Shown here: one piece after another, positions 8,448 to 14,499 of the stretch | Position numbering within the stretch: the first letter of the stretch is position 1 | How the letters are laid out: each line of letters opens with the position of its first letter | From: Bacillota bacterium | GTDB lineage: Bacteria; Bacillota; Clostridia; Christensenellales; DTU072 | Assembly: GCA_023394875.1 (NCBI GenBank) | Contig: JAEXAB010000004.1 | Span: forward strand, 248,001-312,000 | Direction: 5' to 3' | Length of the DNA stretch: 64,000 bases | The notes under the pieces: generated by a model | The model's database searches: none | What the model saw: the letters and a program-made list of their open reading frames with translations, nothing else | What the model was told of the DNA's origin: nothing | Made by a program: the position numbers and the translations under genes

Positions 8448-8705
8448 TTAGTCCTCCAATTCTATCGACGTCAAAGCCGATTTTACGTTAATATTGTTAA
8501 GTCTTCCTAGTTTGCCTGTTAGGGCGGTTATTCTTTCGTTGTTTCCGCTGACAATTACACTTATCGCCGAAATATGATTTTCGTGTAAGGGAACGCCCAT
8601 TCTTCCTACAATTATATCGCTGTAGTCCGACAAAATGCTTTGCATTTGATTAACCGCCGCTCTATCGCCCGACACTACGATACCGATTACTCCGATTCTC
8701 TTCAT
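8448..8705 (-). CDS. TM1266 family small ACT-like protein (iron-only hydrogenase system putative regulator)
   Basis: 85 residues starting MKRIGVIGIVVSGD. The pattern of a Rossmann-like first strand, VNQMQSILSDYSDIIVGRMGVP, and ISAISVIVSGNNERITALTGKLGRL matches the TM1266 family, ferredoxin-fold proteins named for their association with [FeFe]-hydrogenase maturation genes. Here no hydrogenase or maturase gene is within the window. Instead it heads an ABC importer operon, one base before the binding protein. The GGAGG site is 13 bases from the ATG, longer than usual. A regulatory role is inferred only from the family name. Confidence 0.82.
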   Translation of the reverse strand: MKRIGVIGIVVSGDRAAVNQMQSILSDYSDIIVGRMGVPLHENHISAISVIVSGNNERITALTGKLGRLNNINVKSALTSIELED

Positions 8706-8834
8706 TTTAGTATCTGCACCTCCCAATTTATTAACAAAAAAACTCCGATTAACGGAGTTTATGGTTATACTTTGGTATCTTATTAAAAATACTGTGAAAG
8801 CATAATCTCCGAAAAATCATCGAATTCTGGTCAC
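8706..8834 (-). promoter_or_regulatory. Structured leader RNA of the TM1266-importer operon, possible riboswitch or attenuator
   Basis: About 128 bases of untranslated leader lie between the predicted start (~8834) and the first ATG. A TGTGA block near the 5' end can pair with a TCACA block about 40 bases downstream, and an ATAC/GTAT hairpin follows. An intrinsic terminator (8741-8760) precedes the ribosome site. The leader segment CGGAG (8811-8807) is complementary to the CTCCG arm of that terminator, so an antiterminated fold is possible. It matches no riboswitch class I can recognise. Confidence 0.5.
8734..8760 (-). terminator. Intrinsic terminator inside the leader
   Basis: On the minus strand an 8-bp stem (AAACTCCG paired with CGGAGTTT) with a 4- to 5-base loop is followed by a run of T. 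It lies before the ribosome site and start codon of the TM1266-like gene, not after a gene, which suggests conditional termination. Confidence 0.75.
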
Positions 8835-8840
8835 AATTTA

Positions 8841-8870
8841 ACTATACAACTATTATATAATGCTTGTCAA
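8841..8870 (-). promoter_or_regulatory. Predicted promoter of the TM1266-importer operon
   Basis: TTGACA (8870-8865) and TATAGT (8846-8841) on the minus strand, 18 bases apart. The -35 box overlaps the stop codon of the upstream ABC ATPase gene. Confidence 0.6.
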
Positions 8871-9796
8871 TTGAAATATATTAATTGTTCGCTCCTTATA
8901 TCAAATATTTTGGTGCCGAAATTATTATCATCGATTACACGCGCCAAAACTACGGTTTTACCAATAAAAATGCTGTTAATTAACTTTTCTTCATTTAACG
9001 TTATCTTTTCGCCAAACCCTTCAACGAACAATTCGTTATTGTCTTTTTTTAGGACAGCTTCACTCAGAGACAGTTTTTCTCCGTAAAACAATTTGCATAC
9101 GGTAACGCTTAGCGGATTAGCTTTGATTTCCTTATATACCCCTATTTGTAAATTTATGCCGTAATTTAATACAATCACTTTTTCTCCAAAGGTTTCGGCT
9201 TCAAAATTGCTGTCGGTGGCAAAAATCAGAGGAGCTTTATTGCTAAGTTCCTTAATATAAGATATATATTGCAAAAATACTTTTTTCCTTTGTGCCACTT
9301 CTACGTTGGAAAAGATATTATCTATTAAATAAGCGTCGGCGTCCCGCAAAAATGCTCTGGCAAAAATTATGGCTATTTTGGTAAATACGTCGACTTTTTT
9401 TACTTTTTTATTTAAGTCGTCAGTCAAACCGAATTTTTCGGCTACGTTTTTTACGGCTTCTTTAGCCTTGTTTATATCGACTTTTCTGATTAATAAAGGA
9501 TAAAGCAGATTTTTTTCTATTGTTTTACCCTTAAATAGTCCGAATTCGTTATAAAGAATACATACGTTTCTGTCTTTACTGCTTTTTTCAGCTATATTTT
9601 GACCATTGAGAAGTATTTCTCCCGAACTAAATCTATTTATTCCGCCTATAGTTTTTATAAGAGAGGTTTTGCCCCCCTCTTCGCGGGCGAATATAGTTGC
9701 TATTTCTCCTTTTGCACAATCAAAGCTAAGTCGGCTTATTGCCTCGGCTCCGTAATTGTATTTTATGGTAAGGTCGTTTATTATCATTTCTTTCAT
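8867..9796 (-). CDS. Degenerate ABC ATPase, MalK/UgpC-like, probably not a normal ATPase
   Basis: 309 residues from the ATG at 9796. The overall layout is an ABC ATPase with a C-terminal regulatory-like domain, as in MalK/UgpC. Key residues have changed: Walker A reads AREEGGKTS (37-45) with the first and fourth Gly replaced, the LSGGQ signature is replaced by VDVFTK, and the Walker B Glu is Asn (LIDN, residues 157-160). The reading frame is intact, so it is not a plain pseudogene. It has no permease partner next to it and is transcribed alone, divergently from thiT. The start is uncertain: no clear ribosome site, and MIIN at 9787 is an alternative. Confidence 0.7.
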   Translation of the reverse strand: MKEMIINDLTIKYNYGAEAISRLSFDCAKGEIATIFAREEGGKTSLIKTIGGINRFSSGEILLNGQNIAEKSSKDRNVCILYNEFGLFKGKTIEKNLLYPLLIRKVDINKAKEAVKNVAEKFGLTDDLNKKVKKVDVFTKIAIIFARAFLRDADAYLIDNIFSNVEVAQRKKVFLQYISYIKELSNKAPLIFATDSNFEAETFGEKVIVLNYGINLQIGVYKEIKANPLSVTVCKLFYGEKLSLSEAVLKKDNNELFVEGFGEKITLNEEKLINSIFIGKTVVLARVIDDNNFGTKIFDIRSEQLIYFN

Positions 9797-9802
9797 TCCA
9801 TA

Positions 9803-9831
9803 AATATAGCAGACCAAAACAAAAAAAGCAA
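9803..9831 (-). promoter_or_regulatory. Predicted promoter of the degenerate ABC ATPase gene
   Basis: TTGCTT (9831-9826) and TATATT (9808-9803) on the minus strand, 17 bases apart. The start would fall at about 9796, on or next to the ATG, giving a leaderless message. Confidence 0.5.
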
Positions 9832-9840
9832 TAATTTAGG

Positions 9841-9869
9841 TTGACATAGTAAGCTAACTGTATTACAAT
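9841..9869 (+). promoter_or_regulatory. Predicted promoter of thiT
   Basis: TTGACA (9841-9846) and TACAAT (9864-9869), 17 bases apart, directly upstream of the TPP riboswitch. Confidence 0.75.
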
Positions 9870-9888
9870 GACATTAACAATACAATAT

Positions 9889-9964
9889 AGCTAGGGGTGA
9901 CAGGAAACTGTCTGAGATTACACCCTCTGAACTTGATTGAGCTAGCACTCACGAAAGGAAGCAA
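9889..9964 (+). promoter_or_regulatory. TPP (THI-box) riboswitch
   Basis: The aptamer core is plain to see: GGGGTG near 9894, CTGAGA at 9912-9917, ACCCTCTGAACTTGAT at about 9922-9937, and GCTAGCACTCACGAAAGGAAGC at 9941-9962. It is followed at once by an intrinsic terminator (9968-9999) and then thiT, so TPP binding should stop transcription of the thiamine transporter gene. Confidence 0.95.
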
Positions 9965-9967
9965 TTC

Positions 9968-9999
9968 TCCTAAGTAATCTCGCATACTTAGGATTTTTT
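9968..9999 (+). terminator. Riboswitch expression-platform terminator
   Basis: A 9-bp stem (TCCTAAGTA with TACTTAGGA) and 8-base loop are followed by a T-rich run. It lies between the TPP aptamer and the ribosome site of thiT. Confidence 0.88.
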
Positions 10000-10051
10000 A
10001 TTTTTCGTACCTGCGTATCGTCTGTTCGCCTTGGCAAGGAAAGGAGAAATT

Positions 10052-11128
10052 ATGTACACACCTTTTTCTGAGTTGTCAACCTTTAACAAAGCCGCGACTA
10101 TAGCTTTATACCTTACTATAGCCATTATCGTAATTATGATAATAGCTTGGTTTTTGTTGAAAAAAAACAATAAAGATACCAAAACTTTCGGCAACATATC
10201 GTTAGGAATAATAATCGGCTATTCTATAGGACTGATTGCCGTATTACTGTTTTTGAAGATTGATGAGTACCAGTCTTTAGGCTACATCGACAAAACAACC
10301 TTCATTCCCGTTCTTATTTTACTTTGCGGAATAGCCTTGTTAGCTATAACAGCGCTTATTATTTCCATTTTTGCCCGTCAGCATCTAAAAAAGTTTTCTA
10401 TTATCGCGTCAATTATCGTATCGGCGGGACTGCTTGCGATAATAATAATTAAACTTATTAAACAATATAAAGAAGTGGGAAGCTTAGGGGCAAGCAGTGA
10501 AACCGCGCTCTATATTTTTACCGCGGCAATTATTGTTACCATTGCCTTACTTGCCATATTTTTCGGCAAAAAAAGTACTGCTAATAACACCAAAGCTATT
10601 GTTTACGGCGCAATATGTATGGCAACCAGTTTTGCTTTATCCTATATAAGATTTTTCGAACTGCCTCAAGGCGGTTCGGTAACTTTTGCAAGTTTAGTGC
10701 CTCTTATGCTCTACTCCAAAATGTTCGGCATAAGAAAAGGTGTATTAATAGGGATAATTTATGGATTTTTGCAGTTTATTCAAGCCCCTTGGTTCTATCA
10801 TCCCATACAATTCTTGCTTGATTATCCCATAGCTTTCGGGGCGATAGGACTAACGGGGATTTTGAGCGAAAAGAAAATTTTTGAAAAGAAACTACCCTTA
10901 CAACTAGCCTTAGGGGGTTTGATTGCGGTAACAATAAGATATCTATCCCACGTTGTTAGCGGAATATACGTTTTTGGCTCCGGCGATCCCGAAAACTACG
11001 GCGCCGTTGCCTGGAGCTTTTTATATAACGCCTTTACCTATGCCGATTTAGCAATAGCATTAGTGGCAGGTTGCGCTATGCTAAGTTCCAAATATTTTGT
11101 AAAAGCAATGAATAATGCGGTTATATAA
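10052..11128 (+). CDS. thiT: Thiamine transporter ThiT with an extra N-terminal membrane domain
   Basis: 358 residues from the ATG with an AAGGAGAA site. The C-terminal ~175 residues are ThiT, the substrate-binding S component of an ECF importer: GGSVTFASLVPLML, then YGFLQFIQAPW followed by FYHPIQFLLDYPIAF, and VVSGIYVF. Normal ThiT is about 180-200 residues. The N-terminal ~180 residues add about five hydrophobic helices with no family I recognise. The TPP riboswitch upstream supports thiamine uptake. The ECF motor genes are not in the window. The 3' end abuts thiN on the opposite strand. Confidence 0.88.
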   Translation: MYTPFSELSTFNKAATIALYLTIAIIVIMIIAWFLLKKNNKDTKTFGNISLGIIIGYSIGLIAVLLFLKIDEYQSLGYIDKTTFIPVLILLCGIALLAITALIISIFARQHLKKFSIIASIIVSAGLLAIIIIKLIKQYKEVGSLGASSETALYIFTAAIIVTIALLAIFFGKKSTANNTKAIVYGAICMATSFALSYIRFFELPQGGSVTFASLVPLMLYSKMFGIRKGVLIGIIYGFLQFIQAPWFYHPIQFLLDYPIAFGAIGLTGILSEKKIFEKKLPLQLALGGLIAVTIRYLSHVVSGIYVFGSGDPENYGAVAWSFLYNAFTYADLAIALVAGCAMLSSKYFVKAMNNAVI

Positions 11129-11734
11129 TTAAAAATTTTGAAAAAAATGAAAAACTAGCAAATCGCCGTATTCTATTTCAAAGGATGCGAAAGTATCGGT
11201 AGCGACGTTGGAAATACCTCTCCCGCCGTTGCTCTTAGATAGTAAAAGATTTGTAAGGTCAAATTTTACGCCTTTAGAGGACTTAACTAAACAATCAGAG
11301 CCGAAAGACACAAGCGAGATAACGTCATTCGGCTCTGTTTTTATTTCAAAGGAAGAATTTCTGTAAAAAATATCGTAACCGTCTGCGCAGATTACCGCCT
11401 CAACGTTCATATTCTTAGCTTGTCTAAGTAAGCTGTAGTTACCCAAAACGTGGTCGGGTCTTCCGCCTGTTGCTCCGTAAATTGCGATATATGTAGCTCC
11501 CAATTCACAAGCTTTCTTTATGGCAAGTTCTCCGTCGGTAAAGTTTTTGTAGGAGGGGAATATTATTATATCGGATTTTTGAGGTATATTTTTTATACTG
11601 TCCATATCGCCGATAATATAATCGGCGATATAGCCACTTGGTAAATTATTATAGCCGCCGTCGGCGCAAATTATTATTTCTTCACGGATAGCCCTAGTAA
11701 ACGGCTCGCCGTTTAGAACAACCGCTACTCTCAT
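11129..11734 (-). CDS. thiN: Thiamine pyrophosphokinase
   Basis: 201 residues, normal size. It makes the cofactor TPP from thiamine and ATP. Motifs are IICADGGYNNL, IADYIIGDMDSIK with the catalytic acidic residues, FTDGELAIKKA, IYGATGGRPDHVLGNYSLL, and a C-terminal substrate-binding part with SNVATDTFAS. It is the last gene of the galU-clpC-hpf-isomerase-pgi run, 2 bases after pgi, and meets thiT tail to tail. Together they cover thiamine uptake and activation. Only thiT has a riboswitch. The ribosome site is weak, consistent with coupling to pgi. Confidence 0.94.
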   Translation of the reverse strand: MRVAVVLNGEPFTRAIREEIIICADGGYNNLPSGYIADYIIGDMDSIKNIPQKSDIIIFPSYKNFTDGELAIKKACELGATYIAIYGATGGRPDHVLGNYSLLRQAKNMNVEAVICADGYDIFYRNSSFEIKTEPNDVISLVSFGSDCLVKSSKGVKFDLTNLLLSKSNGGRGISNVATDTFASFEIEYGDLLVFHFFQNF

Positions 11735-11736
11735 TT

Positions 11737-13146
11737 TTAGATAATATACTTGCTGTCTTTGGCTTTCTTGCTGTTAAGCTCTTTTGCCTTATCTTCGTAA
11801 CCTGCTCTGCCCAGTAAAGCGTAAGTGGCGTTTTTGCCCCCCTCTACTCCGGGTTGGTTGAAAGTATCGATATTGAGCATGGCTCCTGCGTATGCCGTTT
11901 GCAGCATAAAGAACATCATAAGCTGCCCTAAAGTATGGGCATTAACTTCGGGAAGCATAATTTTATTGTTCAATCTTTGAGAAACGGTAAGAGCGTATTC
12001 AGTCGCGTTCATTTCCGCCGTGATTAGTTCGTTCATTGTGTGTCCGCATAGGAAATTTACCGACGGGATATTTTCACAACCGTCGCTGATAGTTACCGTT
12101 TTGCGGTAGTTTTCTACGCCGATTAACGTAATTACCTTATCAAAAGGACCTTCGGTATATAATTGAACTTGACTGTGTTGGTCGGTAACTCCCAAAGCCT
12201 TTACCGGAGTTTGTCCGACGTAAACGGTTTTTCCGTCAAGGTCTACTGCCTTACCTAAGCTTTCTCCCCAAAGTTGAGCATACCAATCCGCCATTAGCTT
12301 CAGGCTGTCGGCGTAAGGCATCATAACAGAAATATTATTGCCTTTTTGCATAGCGATATATTGAAGCAATGCCGCCATTAAAGCGGGATTTTTCTTAGCG
12401 TCGGACTTGTTGCAAAGTTTGTCCATAAATTTCGCCCCTTTAAGAAGGGCTTTTATATCAATTCCCAAAACTGCGGCGGGAAGTAGTCCTACTGGGCAAA
12501 GTTCGCTAAATCTTCCGCCTACTCCCTCGGGTATGTAGAAAGTTTTTAAGTTTTCCTGCTTAGCAATCTTAATTAAATTGCCTTTGGTTTCGCTGGTAGT
12601 AGCTATAATATGTTCGCTAGCCTTTTCGCCAAGCTGTTTTTTTAATATATCCATAATAATAAGGTATTGGCTCATTGTTTCGCTGGTTGAACCGCTCTTT
12701 GTTATTACGTTAAAGCAGGTCTTTTTTATGTCGATAACGTCAAGCAACGCCACCATTCTTTCGGGGTCGACGTTGTCTTCCACATAAAACTTCGGAGCCT
12801 TTCTCTTAGCTTTTGGAAGTTCGTTATGGTGTAAATGGCAAAGAGCCTGAAAAACCGCCATAGGCCCTAACGCGCTGCCGCCTATACCCAATACTACAAA
12901 GTAATCAAATCTCTTCTTAATATCCTTAGCGGTTGCTATGATGTCGGCTACTATTTCGTCCTGATTGTAAGGTAAGTCCATCCAACCCATCATATCTTTG
13001 CCTCTGCCCTTTTGTACGTCGGTAAAAGCCTTAACGGCTAGTGCCTTGTTAGCCGCGATATCTTTGTCGGAAATACCGGAAATATCCCCCACGTAATCCA
13101 CCATCATATTATTGTAGTCAAAAGTAATTGCACTTGGTTTTGCCAT
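11737..13146 (-). CDS. pgi: Glucose-6-phosphate isomerase
   Basis: 469 residues. It interconverts glucose-6-phosphate and fructose-6-phosphate. Motifs are VLGIGGSALGPMAVFQAL, VITKSGSTSETM, GGRFSELCPVGLLPAA with the catalytic Glu nearby, and a C-terminal substrate Lys region, NQPGVEGGKNATYALLG. Length fits the bacterial Pgi. The ATG at 13146 has a GGAGGAATA site. It lies 4 bases after the TIM-barrel isomerase gene, so the run joins sugar-phosphate enzymes with galU. Confidence 0.96.
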   Translation of the reverse strand: MAKPSAITFDYNNMMVDYVGDISGISDKDIAANKALAVKAFTDVQKGRGKDMMGWMDLPYNQDEIVADIIATAKDIKKRFDYFVVLGIGGSALGPMAVFQALCHLHHNELPKAKRKAPKFYVEDNVDPERMVALLDVIDIKKTCFNVITKSGSTSETMSQYLIIMDILKKQLGEKASEHIIATTSETKGNLIKIAKQENLKTFYIPEGVGGRFSELCPVGLLPAAVLGIDIKALLKGAKFMDKLCNKSDAKKNPALMAALLQYIAMQKGNNISVMMPYADSLKLMADWYAQLWGESLGKAVDLDGKTVYVGQTPVKALGVTDQHSQVQLYTEGPFDKVITLIGVENYRKTVTISDGCENIPSVNFLCGHTMNELITAEMNATEYALTVSQRLNNKIMLPEVNAHTLGQLMMFFMLQTAYAGAMLNIDTFNQPGVEGGKNATYALLGRAGYEDKAKELNSKKAKDSKYII

Positions 13147-13150
13147 AAAA

Positions 13151-13963
13151 TTATATTCCTCCGTAATTATTTGCTTTATATAGACATTCTACCAAAAAAT
13201 CATAGCTTTTCAATAGTTCATCATAACTTGAATAGTCGTTTGAGTAAACCTCAATCATAGCAGGGCCCTCATAACCGTTTTCTATCAGCGTTGCAAAAAG
13301 TTTGACAAAATCAAACGTTCCCTTACCGGGTATGCCAAGCTTTCTGTTGTTGTCAAAATCACATAAATGGACGTTTTTTAGCCTGCTGCCCATAGACTTT
13401 ATGTAGTCGTAAATATCAAAGTCGCTTAGCATTGCCTGTTTTATGTCAAGGCAAGTGTCAATTCTGGTATATTGTTGCAGGTTGTCAAAAAACTCCGGGG
13501 TGTTAAAAAAAGTCCAATGCACGTTTTCGTAGCACAGCTGAGTTTTTCCTCCGCTGTAATTATAAACCATATCGCATAATTCTTCCACTCTTTTTCCTAT
13601 TTTGGGGTAATTATGCACGTAGGGAAGTTTTTTGAACTTGGCGGGACCGTGGAAAGTATAATACTGAGCGTCCAGTCTGCCTCCGCACTTTGCCACTTGA
13701 GTAAATATTTCTTCGCAGTCGCGCCTTGTTCTTTCCACAGGATTGAACAGTTCGGGCTCAAACTGCTGGTTTAACGTATGTATGGAAAATACCCGTGTGG
13801 TGCCTTTCTTTTTGAGAAGCTCGTCTATAAAAGCGTCTTTATATTCATAAAATGTGCTTAAAAAGACTTCACACACAGGTATTTTGAATTTATTTAGTAG
13901 CTCTAAAGATGACTCCGTCGTTTCTTTGGAAAAAAACGACGCAGTCGATATTCCTATTTCCAT
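13151..13963 (-). CDS. Sugar phosphate isomerase/epimerase, TIM barrel (AP_endonuc_2 fold)
   Basis: 270 residues. Spaced acidic and His residues typical of the xylose-isomerase-like TIM barrel are present: EVFLS, the YTFHGPA strand, LCYENVHW, DTCLDIKQA, NVHLCDF and PAMIEVYS near the end. These usually bind a divalent metal. The substrate cannot be read from the sequence. It lies between hpf and pgi with near-zero gaps, consistent with a carbohydrate role, but neighbours of this family vary widely. Confidence 0.85.
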   Translation of the reverse strand: MEIGISTASFFSKETTESSLELLNKFKIPVCEVFLSTFYEYKDAFIDELLKKKGTTRVFSIHTLNQQFEPELFNPVERTRRDCEEIFTQVAKCGGRLDAQYYTFHGPAKFKKLPYVHNYPKIGKRVEELCDMVYNYSGGKTQLCYENVHWTFFNTPEFFDNLQQYTRIDTCLDIKQAMLSDFDIYDYIKSMGSRLKNVHLCDFDNNRKLGIPGKGTFDFVKLFATLIENGYEGPAMIEVYSNDYSSYDELLKSYDFLVECLYKANNYGGI

Positions 13964-13964
13964 T

Positions 13965-14495
13965 TTAATATTCGGGCTCTATCAAACCGTAATCTCCATC
14001 GTTTCTTTTGTATATTACGCTCACTTTATTGGTATCGCCGTTGACGAATACGTAAAAGGCGTGGTTAAGTAATTCCATCTCTTCTATAGCGTTATCAACC
14101 GAAGTAACCGATATGTTAAATTTCTTTACTCTTACTACATTGGCGGGCTTTTCGCTTACTTTAAGGTTTTCTTCATAAATAACGGGAGTTTCTGCCTTCT
14201 TGAACTTGGAGCCGAATTTATCGCGGTATTTTACTATCTGTTTTTCCAGCTTCGGCAGTACTTTATCGAGATTTTCGTTCATTTTGTCACCGCTCACTAC
14301 CGAACGGACAAAACCCATATTGCTTGCGTCAACGTTAATTTCCATAACGTACTGGTCGCTACCTACGGTAGATAATTTTACTTTTGCTTTGGCTTCTGTG
14401 CCGAAGTATTTATCAAACTTGTTGAGTTTCTTGATAATAAGCTCTTTCAATACGTCGTCCAGGCTGTAATTTTTTGTGGTAATTTCGATACGCAT
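13965..14495 (-). CDS. hpf: Ribosome hibernation-promoting factor, long form
   Basis: 176 residues. The N-terminal ~100 residues are the S30AE ribosome-binding domain (MRIEITTKNYSLDDVLKELI, basic helices KLNKFDKYFG and KQIVKYRDKFG). A linker is followed by the C-terminal dimerisation domain (VVRVKKFNISVTSVDNAIEEMELLNHAFYVF, then YGLIEPEY). Long HPF forms 100S ribosome dimers in resting Firmicutes cells. It has a strong AAGGAGG site and sits between clpC and the isomerase gene. Confidence 0.95.
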   Translation of the reverse strand: MRIEITTKNYSLDDVLKELIIKKLNKFDKYFGTEAKAKVKLSTVGSDQYVMEINVDASNMGFVRSVVSGDKMNENLDKVLPKLEKQIVKYRDKFGSKFKKAETPVIYEENLKVSEKPANVVRVKKFNISVTSVDNAIEEMELLNHAFYVFVNGDTNKVSVIYKRNDGDYGLIEPEY

Positions 14496-14499
14496 ATTT

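Noticed and set aside
8706..8834. TPP riboswitch for the ThiXYZ-like importer
   Set aside because: The CTGAGA and ACCC...TGAT...GGAAGC blocks present at 9889-9964 are absent here.
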